A DNA stretch of 64,000 nt from an uncultured Altererythrobacter sp. (GTDB lineage Bacteria > Pseudomonadota > Alphaproteobacteria > Sphingomonadales > Sphingomonadaceae), in NCBI GenBank assembly GCA_947492235.1, contig CANLLZ010000001.1, positions 1,426,001-1,490,000 on the forward strand. The letters are read 5' to 3'. Each line of letters opens with the position of its first letter. Position 1 is the stretch's first letter. Made by a program: the position numbers and the translations under genes. The notes beneath the pieces are model-generated. The model searched no databases and was not told the origin of the DNA. It saw nothing but the letters and a program-made list of their open reading frames with translations. Positions 8,035 to 17,587 of this stretch are shown in pieces.

Positions 8035-8051
8035 CAGGCCTTCTATCATCG

Positions 8052-10967
8052 TCATGCAGCCGTTTGCTTCCGGCGTGTCAGTAGCGGGGCGAGGTACTGG
8101 CCGGTGAAACTGCGCTTTTCCTTGGCGACATCCTCGGGCGTACCGGAAGCGACGACTTCCCCGCCCCTGACCCCGCCTTCGGGGCCAAGGTCGAGCAAGT
8201 AATCTGCCGTCTTTATGACGTCCAAGTTGTGTTCAATGACGATGACCGAGTTCCCCTGGTCCACCAGCCGGTGCAGCACTTCGAGGAGTTTGCGGACGTC
8301 TTCGAAATGCAGGCCGGTGGTTGGCTCGTCGAGGATGTAGAGCGTCTGGCCGGTGCTGCGTTTGCTGAGTTCCTTGGCCAGTTTCACCCGCTGCGCCTCG
8401 CCGCCTGACAGGGTCGTCGCCTGCTGGCCGACCTTGACGTAGCCCAGCCCCACCTCGTTCAGCATGTGCATCTTGTCGCGGATCGGGGGGACGGCCTTGA
8501 AGAAGGTTTCCGCATCCTCGATCGTCATGTCCAGCACATCGGCGATGGACAGGCCCTTGAACTTCACCTCCAGCGTTTCGCGGTTGTAGCGTTTGCCGCC
8601 GCATTCCTCGCAGGTGACGTAGACGTCGGGCAGGAAGTGCATCTCGATCTTGATCAGGCCGTCGCCCTGGCACGCCTCGCACCGGCCGCCCTTCACGTTG
8701 AAGCTGAAACGGCCCGGCTTGTAGCCGCGCGCCTGCGCTTCCGGCAGGCCGGCGAACCAGTCGCGGATATTGGTGAAGGCGCCGGTGTAGGTCGCCGGGT
8801 TGCTGCGCGGGGTGCGGCCGATGGGCGACTGGTCGATCTCGATCACCTTGTCGCAATATTCGAGGCCGGTGACCTTGTCGTGCGCGCCCGCGATGACCCG
8901 CGCGCCGTTCAATGTGCGGGCGGCGGCGGCGTAAAGCGTGTCGATGGTGAAGCTGGACTTGCCGCTGCCCGATACGCCGGTGATGCAGGTGAAGGTGCCG
9001 AGCGGCAGGCTGGCGGTGACGTTCTGCAAGTTGTTCGCCCGCGCGCCATGGACGGTCAGCTGGTGCCCATTGCCCTTGCGACGCGTGGCTGGAACGGCGA
9101 TTTCGCGGCGGCCTGTCAGATAGTCGGCGGTCATCGAGCGTTTCGAGCGCATGACCTGCTTGAGCGTGCCCTGCGCCACCACCTCGCCCCCGCGCACACC
9201 GGCGCCGGGGCCAAGATCGACCACATGATCGGCTTGGCGGATGGCATCCTCGTCATGCTCCACCACGATCACGGTATTGCCCAGATCGCGCAGCCGCTTG
9301 AGCGTTTCCAGCAGCCGGTCATTGTCGCGCTGGTGCAGCCCGATGCTGGGTTCGTCGAGAACATACAAAACGCCCGACAGGCCCGAGCCGATCTGGCTGG
9401 CGAGGCGGATGCGCTGGCTCTCCCCGCCACTCAAGGTGCCCGAAGTCCGGTCGAGATTGAGATAATCCAGCCCGACATTGTCGAGGAAGCCCAGCCGCTC
9501 GTTGATTTCCTTCAGGATCGCCTTGGCAATCTGGCTCTGGGTGTCGGTCAGTTGCGCGTCGAGGCCGAGGAACCACTCCTTCGCATCGGACACGCTCATC
9601 TGCGTCGGCGCGCTGATATCGGTATGCGCGACCTTCACCGCCCGCGCCTTCTCGTTCAGCCGCGCGCCGCCGCAGGTCTCGCAGGGCTGCGCGGTCTGGA
9701 ACTTGGCCAGCTCGTCCTGCATCCACGTGCTTTCGGTCTGCATCAGACGGCGGTTGAGATTGCCGATCACACCTTCGAACGGCTTGTTGACGGTGTATTG
9801 CTTGCGCCCGTCCTTGAAGGTGAGCGGCACCCGCTTGCCCTTCGTGCCGTAGAGGATGATGTCCTGATTGGCCGCGCCCAGCTCCTCCCACGGGGTGGTC
9901 AGGTCGAAGCCGTATTCCTTCGCCAGCGAACCCAGCACCTGCATGTAATAGGGCGATGGCGGGTTGCTTTTGGCCCACGGCACCACTGCGCCTTTCTTGA
10001 GGCTCAGCGCCTCGTTGGGCACGACCAGCTGGGGGTCAAAGAGCTGCTTCTCGCCGATCCCGTCGCAGGTCGGGCAGGCGCCCTGCGGCGAGTTGAACGA
10101 GAACAGGCGCGGCTCGATTTCCTCGATTGTGAAGCCGGAAACGGGGCAGGAGAACCGCTCCGAAAACACGATGCGGTTGGCGGGGATGCCTGCGCCTTTC
10201 ATCGCGCCTCCATCCGCAACTTCATCCTCGCGCCCCGGCACCACGCCATCCGCCAGATCGACATAGGCCAGCCCGTCAGCCAGTTTCAGCGCCTGCTCGA
10301 AACTGTCGGCGAGGCGGCTTTCCAGCCCTTCCTTCACCGCCAGCCGGTCCACAACCACTTCGATGTCATGCTTGAATTTCTTGTCGAGCGCAGGCGCGTC
10401 TTCAATGCCGTAGATCTCGCCGTCGATCCGCACGCGGGTGAAGCCGGATTTCTGCCACTCGGCCAGTTCCTTGCGATACTCGCCCTTGCGGCCCCGCACC
10501 ACGGGGGCGAGCAGATAGAGCCGCGTGCCTTCGGGCAATTCCATCACCCGGTCGACCATGTTGGAGACCGTCTGCGCCTCGATCGGCTCGCCTGTTGCAG
10601 GCGAATACGGCACGCCCACCCGCGCCCACAGCAGGCGCATATAGTCGTAGATCTCGGTGACGGTCGCCACGGTCGAGCGCGGATTGCGGCTCGTGGTCTT
10701 CTGCTCGATGGAAATGGCAGGGGACAGCCCATCGATATGCTCGACATCCGGCTTCTGCATCATCTCCAGAAACTGCCGCGCATAGGCCGAAAGGCTCTCG
10801 ACATAGCGCCGCTGCCCCTCGGCATAGATCGTATCGAAGGCGAGCGAGGATTTGCCGCTGCCCGACAGGCCGGTGATGACGATCAGCGCATCCCTCGGCA
10901 GATCGATATCGACGCCTTTGAGATTATGCTCGCGCGCGCCGCGTACGGAAATTTTTGTCAATGCCAT
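8052..10967 (-). CDS. uvrA: Excinuclease ABC subunit A
   Basis: DNA damage-recognition ATPase of nucleotide excision repair; acts as a dimer with UvrB in the cytoplasm. The 971-residue length is normal. Seen: first Walker [10 protein letters not shown] near residue 33, zinc-binding cysteine pairs [14 protein letters not shown], and CEACQGDG with [10 protein letters not shown], the second Walker [10 protein letters not shown], both ABC signatures ([18 protein letters not shown] and [17 protein letters not shown]), and [13 protein letters not shown] is at 10967. A GTTC-N7-GTTC LexA box lies 12 bases upstream, so SOS control is expected. Downstream is a diverged second copy of its own C-terminal codons. 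Confidence 0.97.
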   Translation of the reverse strand: MALTKISVRGAREHNLKGVDIDLPRDALIVITGLSGSGKSSLAFDTIYAEGQRRYVESLSAYARQFLEMMQKPDVEHIDGLSPAISIEQKTTSRNPRSTVATVTEIYDYMRLLWARVGVPYSPATGEPIEAQTVSNMVDRVMELPEGTRLYLLAPVVRGRKGEYRKELAEWQKSGFTRVRIDGEIYGIEDAPALDKKFKHDIEVVVDRLAVKEGLESRLADSFEQALKLADGLAYVDLADGVVPGREDEVADGGAMKGAGIPANRIVFSERFSCPVSGFTIEEIEPRLFSFNSPQGACPTCDGIGEKQLFDPQLVVPNEALSLKKGAVVPWAKSNPPSPYYMQVLGSLAKEYGFDLTTPWEELGAANQDIILYGTKGKRVPLTFKDGRKQYTVNKPFEGVIGNLNRRLMQTESTWMQDELAKFQTAQPCETCGGARLNEKARAVKVAHTDISAPTQMSVSDAKEWFLGLDAQLTDTQSQIAKAILKEINERLGFLDNVGLDYLNLDRTSGTLSGGESQRIRLASQIGSGLSGVLYVLDEPSIGLHQRDNDRLLETLKRLRDLGNTVIVVEHDEDAIRQADHVVDLGPGAGVRGGEVVAQGTLKQVMRSKRSMTADYLTGRREIAVPATRRKGNGHQLTVHGARANNLQNVTASLPLGTFTCITGVSGSGKSSFTIDTLYAAAARTLNGARVIAGAHDKVTGLEYCDKVIEIDQSPIGRTPRSNPATYTGAFTNIRDWFAGLPEAQARGYKPGRFSFNVKGGRCEACQGDGLIKIEMHFLPDVYVTCEECGGKRYNRETLEVKFKGLSIADVLDMTIEDAETFFKAVPPIRDKMHMLNEVGLGYVKVGQQATTLSGGEAQRVKLAKELSKRSTGQTLYILDEPTTGLHFEDVRKLLEVLHRLVDQGNSVIVIEHNLDVIKTADYLLDLGPEGGVRGGEVVASGTPEDVAKEKRSFTGQYLAPLLTRRKQTAA

Positions 10968-10978
10968 GAGGGATGCGT

Positions 10979-10993
10979 GTTCCTGTTGTGTTC
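10979..10993 (-). promoter_or_regulatory. LexA (SOS) box of uvrA
   Basis: GTTC at 10979-10982 and GTTC at 10990-10993 with exactly seven bases between them match the alphaproteobacterial LexA operator. It lies immediately upstream of the uvrA start and is the only such box I noticed in this intergenic region. The divergent lipoprotein gene starts 174 bases away and could share the region. Confidence 0.75.
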
Positions 10994-11166
10994 GGGCCTG
11001 TCAAGCCAACTGGCATTGAAATGATGCCCCTACCCACCGCTTTCAATCGGCCAGACGATGTCCTTGTTCCCCCCGGAGGTGACACGAACGCGGAAATTCT
11101 CTAAAACCGCTCGACAACAAAAAAAGAAATGTCGGTCGCAATCTGCTCATCTTGGGGGAGAGAGAC

Positions 11167-12411
11167 ATGCGCCGTTTTTCGAAATTCCTTACCATCACTG
11201 CGTCTGCTGCACTGCTGTCCGGCTGCGCCGCGCAGCATCAGCTGCACCGCGTGGCTGTCGATTACAACGAGATGGTCGCCGAGACGAGCGACGAGTTGAC
11301 ACTGCTCAATATTGTGCGGGCAGCGCATCGCTATCCGATGCATTTCACAACGGTAAGTTCGCTGCGGGGTAATGCGAGCTTCTCGACTTCTGCGAGCCTG
11401 TCACCATCATTTCCCGGCACCAATGTGAGCAACGCACCGGGTGGAGAGACAATTTTTGATGAAGGCACCGACGTCAGCTCTAGCCTAGGCGTCAGCGCCA
11501 GCTCTTCGCCCAGTTTCGATGTGGCGGTGCTTAACACCGAGAATTTCCAGCGCGGGATCATGCAGCCGCTGCCCGCCAGCCTGATCGAGACGCTGATCGA
11601 GCAGGGGTGGCGCGACGATCTGATCGCCATGCTGTTTATCGAGAAGATCACGTTTTTCGGCGAGGACAAAAAAGAAATCGGCGTGATGCAGAACGACCCC
11701 GGGGATCCTGAAACAATCTGCTTTCAGGATTTCCTGTTCCGCCACAGACTAGTGCCCGACACGATCAAGGCCGAAGATACCAAATTGTTCGACTGGGCCG
11801 ATGTGCGGGGAAACACCTCGCTAAGCGAGATCGCGACCCTTGATGGTTCGAAATACGATATCGTCAATTCAATACTCGTCCGAAAGGTCAGCGACTCTTT
11901 TGTACTCAAGGCGGATCATCAGGGCCTGGGCACTGTCAACGCTGGCGAACGTACCCGCATCGACTCGGAAGCGTCGGGAATCTGCAACCTGTCGCTCAGC
12001 GCCGATGCAACCGCCAAGGGCTCTTTGTCCTTCCCTGAGGAAGAAGGCGCGACCGACCTGAAAATCGCAGGATCGGGAAAGGCGCGAGAAGCCGGTTTCA
12101 AGAAAGCGACGATCACTTTCCGCTCAATCCAGGCCGCATTCTATTTTCTTGGGGAAGTCGTCAGGCCACCCGAAGATGAAAAGGACGTCAAACTTGCCTA
12201 TCGTTTGCGAAACGGTGCCACCCTCTTTCAGCTTGCCACGAATGGCAGCGGCGCCATCTCGACCGCCTTTCGGGGCTCACGATACTCGGTTGCCGCACCC
12301 TCTTACGATGACCGCTCGGTTCAGGTGATTGCCCTCCTGCAACAGGTTCTGAACCTGCAGAAGAACGCGAAAGACCTGCCGACAACGCAAACGGTCAATA
12401 TCGTCCCGTAG
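11167..12411 (+). CDS. Lipoprotein of unknown function
   Basis: A 414-residue protein I do not recognise. The start at 11167 follows GGGGGAGAG and begins a lipoprotein signal (MRRFSKFLTITASAALLSGC; cysteine at residue 20), so the protein should be lipid-anchored in the envelope. A conserved-looking opening HRVAVDYNEMVAETSDELTLLNIVRA follows the anchor. A Ser/Thr/Pro-rich stretch (about residues 65-120) precedes a mixed alpha/beta body with EREGATDLK-type charged patches and an ITFRSIQAAFYFLGEVV hydrophobic segment near residue 315. It is divergent from uvrA. No transporter or secretion genes are beside it, so no role is proposed. Confidence 0.65.
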   Translation: MRRFSKFLTITASAALLSGCAAQHQLHRVAVDYNEMVAETSDELTLLNIVRAAHRYPMHFTTVSSLRGNASFSTSASLSPSFPGTNVSNAPGGETIFDEGTDVSSSLGVSASSSPSFDVAVLNTENFQRGIMQPLPASLIETLIEQGWRDDLIAMLFIEKITFFGEDKKEIGVMQNDPGDPETICFQDFLFRHRLVPDTIKAEDTKLFDWADVRGNTSLSEIATLDGSKYDIVNSILVRKVSDSFVLKADHQGLGTVNAGERTRIDSEASGICNLSLSADATAKGSLSFPEEEGATDLKIAGSGKAREAGFKKATITFRSIQAAFYFLGEVVRPPEDEKDVKLAYRLRNGATLFQLATNGSGAISTAFRGSRYSVAAPSYDDRSVQVIALLQQVLNLQKNAKDLPTTQTVNIVP

Positions 12412-12539
12412 CGCGAGAGTACCCGCCCCACCCGTTGCCTCACCGCGCCGAACCGTGGACCGTTCGGGGTGCCCTATCCGTTGAATCAGTAAGACACGGG
12501 CCAATCGGCCCGACCAAACCTGATTTTCACAAGGACCCC

Positions 12540-13373
12540 ATGCAAACCTCTGAAAGAATTCAATCTTCCAATTCACCAAATACCATCAATGAAGCGTTCA
12601 ACTCTGGCCAGAGACACCGCCGCCGCAAGCGTGACCGTTTGAGAAATGCGCTCCGCACGGCGCGAACCCGGACCTCCGGAAGGCGGCACATGCGAGGCAG
12701 TGCAGCCCCTATCGCCCCCGCTGCCAAGCAGCCCCGCCCCCGCGGATACAAACGCAAGCGCGCGGCCCTGATGCTGGGCGGATCGGCCATGATAGTCGGC
12801 GTTCAGAGCACCGGAGCCTTCAGTCAGTCGCAGATGTCTGCGCCGCTGCCGGATACCATCCAGTCGGCTCCGGCCGAGGCTCCCCGACTACCCGCAGAAG
12901 CGCTCAATCCGAGCGGCGAGTTGCTTGACGCCATCGTCGAGGAAGAGGGACTGAAACTGACCGTTTACTCCAGTGTGATTGGCAATCCGCTCGTCGGTGC
13001 AGGCCATCTGGTCTTGCCGAGCGACGGGCTGCAAGTGGGTGATACGATCAGCCACGAACGGGCGATGCAGTTCCTGAAGGCCGACACCGACCATGCCGCA
13101 GAAGGCGTGCGCGAATTGGTCGGCGATTTGCCGCTCTACCAGCATGAATTCGATGCGCTGGTGGACCTCGTCTACAATGTCGGGATCGGCAAGGTATCGC
13201 TGGCCGAAAGCCCCAAGCTCAATGCGGCCATCGCGGCAGGCGATTACGAAGCTATGGCCGAGCAACTGGATTACAGCTCGGCGGGCGGAAAGGTCTTTGG
13301 CGGGCTCGAACACAGGAGCGACCGGCGAGCACAGATTTTCGCGCTGGGCCTGTATGACAACACACGCGTCTGA
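12540..13373 (+). CDS. GH24 lysozyme-like protein with degenerate active site
   Basis: A 277-residue protein. ATG 12540 follows AAGGA. An Arg/Lys-rich N-terminal region of about 75 residues is followed by one hydrophobic segment (ALMLGGSAMIVGVQSTGAFS, about 80-98) that could be an anchor or late signal. The C-terminal 150 residues are a phage-type lysozyme (GH24) domain: LLDAIVEEEGLKLTVYSS, LVGAGHLVLP, YQHEFDALVDLVYNVG and RRAQIFALGLY. The family's Glu is kept, but the usual Asp and Thr of the E-8-D-5-T pattern read Ser and Leu. The terminator at 13410 follows. It may bind rather than cut peptidoglycan, or use another mechanism; no phage genes are near. Confidence 0.8.
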   Translation: MQTSERIQSSNSPNTINEAFNSGQRHRRRKRDRLRNALRTARTRTSGRRHMRGSAAPIAPAAKQPRPRGYKRKRAALMLGGSAMIVGVQSTGAFSQSQMSAPLPDTIQSAPAEAPRLPAEALNPSGELLDAIVEEEGLKLTVYSSVIGNPLVGAGHLVLPSDGLQVGDTISHERAMQFLKADTDHAAEGVRELVGDLPLYQHEFDALVDLVYNVGIGKVSLAESPKLNAAIAAGDYEAMAEQLDYSSAGGKVFGGLEHRSDRRAQIFALGLYDNTRV

Positions 13374-13409
13374 TGGATGGCAGACGCAGCTACCCATGAA
13401 CCCCGCAAC

Positions 13410-13445
13410 CGGTCTCGACATTTGTCGAGGCCGTTTGTGTTTTTG
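13410..13445 (+). terminator. Intrinsic terminator after lysozyme-like gene
   Basis: CGGTCTCGACA and TGTCGAGGCCG pair over 11 bp (one G-T pair) with a two-base loop as drawn, probably opening to a larger loop, followed by TTTGTGTTTTTG. Confidence 0.75.
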
Positions 13446-13594
13446 ACGATAGCGCCGGGCACCAGCGCCGCCCCGCCCTTGCATCGAAGGTCAATCTCCG
13501 GTTCAAGCAGCGGCATTACAAGATGGGGAAACGCTGCGCACAGGGGTCGCCTCTGCGCCACGGGAAAACCCCGCCAGAGAGAGATATCGCCACC

Positions 13595-15895
13595 ATGACG
13601 AAACGACTGATTTCCGCCCTTTCCTCCAGCGCCGCGCCCGCCGTTCTGGGGGCCGCCCTTCTCGCAGGATGCTCTACCGTGACCGACACCGAAATGGCCT
13701 CCGCCTCCGACACTATGCCTGCTGAAGAAATGGTTGAAGACACAGTCGAAGAAGTCGCTGCCGTGCCGCAAGCCACCGGCTATTTCGCGCAGCCCAGCTC
13801 GCTGCCTTTGCAGGCGCCCGATTTCACCAAGGTATCGGATGATGACTACCTGCCTGCCTTCGAACAGGCGATGGCAATCCACAATGCGGAGCTGAGCGCG
13901 ATCCGCGATAATCCCGCTGCACCGACTTTCGAGAACACCATCGTCGCGCTCGAAACCAGCGGAGCTATGCTCAACCGGGTCGGCGCGATCTTCTTCGCGC
14001 TCACCGGCTCCAACACCAATGACACGCTGATTGCCGTACAAACCGAAATCGGCCCGAAGCTCTCGGCGCATTACGACGCGTTCGTGCTCGATCCCGTGCT
14101 GTTCCAGCGGGTGAAGGCGATCTACGACCAGCGCGAGGCGCTGGGCCTTGAAGGCGAAGACGCGGTTCTGCTGCGCGAGACCTATGAAGGCATGGTTCAG
14201 GCCGGTGCCGAGCTGAACGAAGAGCAGAAGACCGAGGTTAAGGCGATCAACACCCGCCTCTCTGAAGTGACGACCGAGTTTGGCCAGCGCGTGCGCAATG
14301 CCACGGTCCAAAATGCGCTGATCGTCGATACGGCGGAAGAGCTGGCCGGGCTTTCCGATGGCGAGATCGAGGCCGCTGCCAAGCTCGCCGCGTCTAAGGA
14401 CATGGAGGGCAAATACGCCATCGCGCTGCAGAACACGACGCAGCAGCCCAGCCTGCCCAATCTTGAAAACCGCGAAGTGCGCGAGAAGCTGTTCAAGCTG
14501 TCTTACAACCGCGCCGATCAGGGTGACGATAACGACACCCGCGCTCTGATCGCGGAAATTGCATCGCTGCGGGCCCGCAAAGCGGCGCTGTTCGGCCAGC
14601 CCGATTGGGCCAGCTACGTCATGTATGATCGGATGGCGAAGAACCCCAAGACCGCGCTCGATTTCATGGAGCAGATGGTCCCGGCACTCGCCGCAACCCA
14701 GCGGCGCGAGGCGGCTTTGCTGAACGAGCAGATCGCGGCAGGCGGCGAGAATTTCGAAGTGCGTCCGTGGGACTGGTATCGCTATGCCGAGCAGGTCCGC
14801 AAGGAGAAGTACGACCTCGACGAAAACGCTGTGAAGCCGTATTTCGAGCTCACCCGGGTGCTGGAAGACGGGATCTTCTTCGCCGCAAACAAGCTGTACG
14901 GCCTGACCTTCCAGCAGCGCACCGATCTGCCGGTCTATCACCCCACAGTGACGACCTATGACGTGTTCGAGGAAGACGGCTCGCAGCTCGGCATCTTCTA
15001 CTTCGATCCGTTCCAGCGCCCCAGCAAGCGCGGCGGTGCATGGATGAGCAATTTCGTGCGCCAGACCTATCTCGGCGGAACGAAACCGGTAATCTACAAC
15101 GTGCTCAACATCCCACAGGCGGCCGAGGGCGAGCCGCAGCTGGTCAGCTTCGACAACGTCAACACGCTGTTCCACGAATTCGGCCACGCGCTGCACGGTT
15201 TCTTCGCAGACCAGAAATACGCCAGCCTGTCGGGCACGGCCACGGCGCGCGATTTCGTGGAATATCCCAGCCAGGTCAACGAGATGTGGGCGACCTATCC
15301 CGAAGTGCTGCAGAATTACGCCAAGCATTACGAGACGGGTGAGACCATCCCGGCCGAGCTGATCGCAAAAATCGAAGCGGCGGCGAAGTTCAACCAGGGC
15401 TATGATTTCGGCGAAGTGGTCGAGGCCGCGTTGCTCGACATGAAATGGCATGCGCTGTCGCCAGAAGAGGCCGCCGCGATCACCACGCCGGCGCAGGTCG
15501 ATGCGTTCGAGCGCAATGCTCTGGAAGAGCTGGGTCTGGAAATCGGCCTGGTCCCGCCACGCTATCGCAGCAGCTATTTCAACCACATTTTCTCCAGCCC
15601 GACTGGCTATTCGAGCGGCTATTACAGCTATCTGTGGACCGAGATGCTCGACCGAGACAGCCGCAAATGGTTCATGGACAATGGCGGCCTGACGCGCGCC
15701 AACGGCCAGCACCAGCGCGACACCGTGCTGAGCCGCGGGGGCACGATGGACTATTTCGAAATGTTCGAAAACTTCGCCGGCCGCCAGCCCGATGTCACCC
15801 CGATGCTGGAAGCACGCGGGTTGATCGCGGGCGACACAGACGCGCTCGACACAGCAGACGGCGCGCTGCCGGGCCGCACTGTCGGCACGAAGTGA
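13595..15895 (+). CDS. M3 family metallopeptidase (Dcp/oligopeptidase A type), lipoprotein
   Basis: A 766-residue zinc peptidase. The start at 13595 is chosen because it begins a lipoprotein signal (MTKRLISALSSSAAPAVLGA, then LLAGC), placing the enzyme in the periplasm. The zinc motif HEFGH is encoded near 15175-15190 (FHEFGHALHGFF), with the downstream glutamate in YPSQVNEMWA completing the HExxH...E set. The closing YSSGYYSYLWTEML and RDTVLSRGGTMDYFEMFENFAGR segments are typical of peptidyl-dipeptidase Dcp. It likely trims short peptides in the envelope. Single gene; converges on the leftward btu operon. Confidence 0.92.
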   Translation: MTKRLISALSSSAAPAVLGAALLAGCSTVTDTEMASASDTMPAEEMVEDTVEEVAAVPQATGYFAQPSSLPLQAPDFTKVSDDDYLPAFEQAMAIHNAELSAIRDNPAAPTFENTIVALETSGAMLNRVGAIFFALTGSNTNDTLIAVQTEIGPKLSAHYDAFVLDPVLFQRVKAIYDQREALGLEGEDAVLLRETYEGMVQAGAELNEEQKTEVKAINTRLSEVTTEFGQRVRNATVQNALIVDTAEELAGLSDGEIEAAAKLAASKDMEGKYAIALQNTTQQPSLPNLENREVREKLFKLSYNRADQGDDNDTRALIAEIASLRARKAALFGQPDWASYVMYDRMAKNPKTALDFMEQMVPALAATQRREAALLNEQIAAGGENFEVRPWDWYRYAEQVRKEKYDLDENAVKPYFELTRVLEDGIFFAANKLYGLTFQQRTDLPVYHPTVTTYDVFEEDGSQLGIFYFDPFQRPSKRGGAWMSNFVRQTYLGGTKPVIYNVLNIPQAAEGEPQLVSFDNVNTLFHEFGHALHGFFADQKYASLSGTATARDFVEYPSQVNEMWATYPEVLQNYAKHYETGETIPAELIAKIEAAAKFNQGYDFGEVVEAALLDMKWHALSPEEAAAITTPAQVDAFERNALEELGLEIGLVPPRYRSSYFNHIFSSPTGYSSGYYSYLWTEMLDRDSRKWFMDNGGLTRANGQHQRDTVLSRGGTMDYFEMFENFAGRQPDVTPMLEARGLIAGDTDALDTADGALPGRTVGTK

Positions 15896-15896
15896 G

Positions 15897-16631
15897 CTAG
15901 CTGGCTATGAGGGCGTGCGCGCCCGGCTCTCCGAGCCACTGCGCGCGCACGCCCCATACCTGCTCCAATATCTCTGGAGAAAGCGCCTTGTCCGGCGCGC
16001 CATCGGCGGACACCCGGCCCTGATCCAGTACGACCACGCGGTCCGCATGGTTCATCGCCAGTGCCAGATCGTGCAGCACAATAACTACGCCCACGCCCGC
16101 AGCAGCGCGCGCTTTCAGGCTGGTAAGCAATGCCAGTTGATGCGCCAGATCGAGCGCGGCCAGAGGCTCGTCAGCAAGGATCCACTCCGGCTCTCCGGCA
16201 AACACGCGGGCCAGCAATGCGCGCGCTTTCTCTCCGCCCGACAGCGTAGAAATCGGGCGGTCTGCCAGCGCCTCCAACGACAATTCGCCCAGCGCCGCGT
16301 CCACCGCATCATCGCCCAATCCGCCATGCGGCAGACGGCCCAGCGCAACCACGCTGCGCACGGCGATGTCCCACGCGGTTTCACTCGATTGCGGCAGGTA
16401 GCCGATCCGGCGGGCGCGCTCTTTAGGTGGCAATTCAGCGAGAAGCCGACCATCCAGAAGCACCTGCCCGCTATCGAGAGCCTCAAGGCCTGCGAGCGCG
16501 GAGAGCAGCGTCGATTTTCCCGCGCCGTTGGGGCCGCAAATGGCGGTGAGCTGGCCCGGTTCCAGCGTGGCGGAAACATCCTGCAGACGCTGGCCCAGAA
16601 CCGCATTCCCGGCTGACAAGAGGCGCTTCAT
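15897..16631 (-). CDS. btuD: Cobalamin ABC transporter ATP-binding protein
   Basis: A 244-residue ABC ATPase of the FecE/BtuD type that powers inner-membrane import. Walker A GPNGAGKSTLLSALAG is near residue 35, signature STLSGGEKARALLARV near 128, Walker B ILADEPLAALD near 152, and the switch histidine in IVLHDLALAMNHAD near 185. The ATG overlaps the end of btuC by 4 bases. It is the last gene of the riboswitch-led operon, so vitamin B12 or another corrinoid is the probable substrate. Confidence 0.87.
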   Translation of the reverse strand: MKRLLSAGNAVLGQRLQDVSATLEPGQLTAICGPNGAGKSTLLSALAGLEALDSGQVLLDGRLLAELPPKERARRIGYLPQSSETAWDIAVRSVVALGRLPHGGLGDDAVDAALGELSLEALADRPISTLSGGEKARALLARVFAGEPEWILADEPLAALDLAHQLALLTSLKARAAAGVGVVIVLHDLALAMNHADRVVVLDQGRVSADGAPDKALSPEILEQVWGVRAQWLGEPGAHALIAS

Positions 16632-17587
16632 CCGATCAGCTCCCCGCGCCGCATTCGCAGCAGCAGCCAGAGGAAAAACGGCGCGCCAATCAGGCTGAGA
16701 GCAATGCCCAGCCGCAGTTCGGTGACCAGAGGCAGCACGCGCACCAGACTGTCCGCCACCAGCACCAGCAGCGCGCCCGCCAATGCGCTCGGCAGCAGGA
16801 GCGAGGACGGCCGCCGGTCAGTGAGCGGGCGCACCAGATGCGGCACAATCAGCCCGACAAAACCGATAATGCCCGCCGCCGCCACGCCGCTGCCCACCGT
16901 CAGCCCGATCCCTGCGATCAGCCACCACAGCAGCCGCTGCGTATCGACGCCAAGCGAACGCGTCGTAGCATCGCCCAGCGTCAGCGCATCCAGATCGCGG
17001 CCCGCCAGCGCAAGGATGACAATCCCGGCAAGCGTCAAAGGCGCGGCGAGGTAAACATCGCTCCAGCTGCGGTCGGTCAGCGCACCCATCAGCCAGGTGA
17101 CAATTTGAGACATGGCAAACGCGTTTGGGGCAAGGCTGATAGCGAGCGAAGTCAGCGCGCCGGCCAGACTGGCGATCATCAGGCCGGCGAGCGTGAACAG
17201 CGCGATCCCGCCCGTGCGCCCCGCAATCAGCGCCAGCAGCGCCATCGCGCCCCCCGCCCCGGCCAGCGCCATGGACGGCAACGCCCACCAGCTGGCCTGA
17301 TAACCCAGCCAGAAACTCGCAACAGCGCCCAAGGCTGCACCGGGAGCGATACCGAACAGGCCGGGATCGGCCAGCGGATTGCGCAAATATCCCTGCATCG
17401 CCGCCCCCGCCGCACCCAACCCAGCGCCGACGGTCATCGCCAGCAGGCCGCGCGGCAGGCGCAGTTCGGCAAGGATGATCGCTGCATTGGGCGTGGTGGC
17501 GGGATCAATCCACACGCGCCCCGCCAGCATGGAGAGCGGGAACGCGATTGCCAGGAGGGCGGCGAGAATGAGCGAGGCGCGGGTCAT
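16628..17587 (-). CDS. btuC: Cobalamin ABC transporter permease (FecCD family)
   Basis: A 319-residue inner-membrane permease. The start at 17587 overlaps the stop of the binding-protein gene by 4 bases (ATGA), which together with MTRASLILAALLAIAF as first membrane segment decides the start. About nine to ten hydrophobic segments are visible; the conserved FecCD stretch GAAGAAMQGYLRNPLADPGLFGIAPGAALGA is near residues 50-80, and GFVGLIVPHLVR near 240 is the ATPase coupling region. Partners are the BtuD-like ATPase downstream and BtuF-like protein upstream. Substrate assignment rests on the riboswitch and btuB. Confidence 0.87.
   Translation of the reverse strand: MTRASLILAALLAIAFPLSMLAGRVWIDPATTPNAAIILAELRLPRGLLAMTVGAGLGAAGAAMQGYLRNPLADPGLFGIAPGAALGAVASFWLGYQASWWALPSMALAGAGGAMALLALIAGRTGGIALFTLAGLMIASLAGALTSLAISLAPNAFAMSQIVTWLMGALTDRSWSDVYLAAPLTLAGIVILALAGRDLDALTLGDATTRSLGVDTQRLLWWLIAGIGLTVGSGVAAAGIIGFVGLIVPHLVRPLTDRRPSSLLLPSALAGALLVLVADSLVRVLPLVTELRLGIALSLIGAPFFLWLLLRMRRGELIG

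Noticed and set aside
8466-11024. Very long plus-strand frame opposite uvrA
   Set aside because: Antisense shadow of the uvrA coding strand caused by high third-position GC; His/Arg/Ala-rich with no domain.
12480-12539. Hairpin CGGGCC-AATC-GGCCCG before the lysozyme-like gene as terminator
   Set aside because: No T-tract follows and it is too close to the start; left unannotated.
13271-15712. Long minus-strand frame opposite the M3 peptidase gene
   Set aside because: Shadow frame; the plus strand carries the full HEFGH peptidase.
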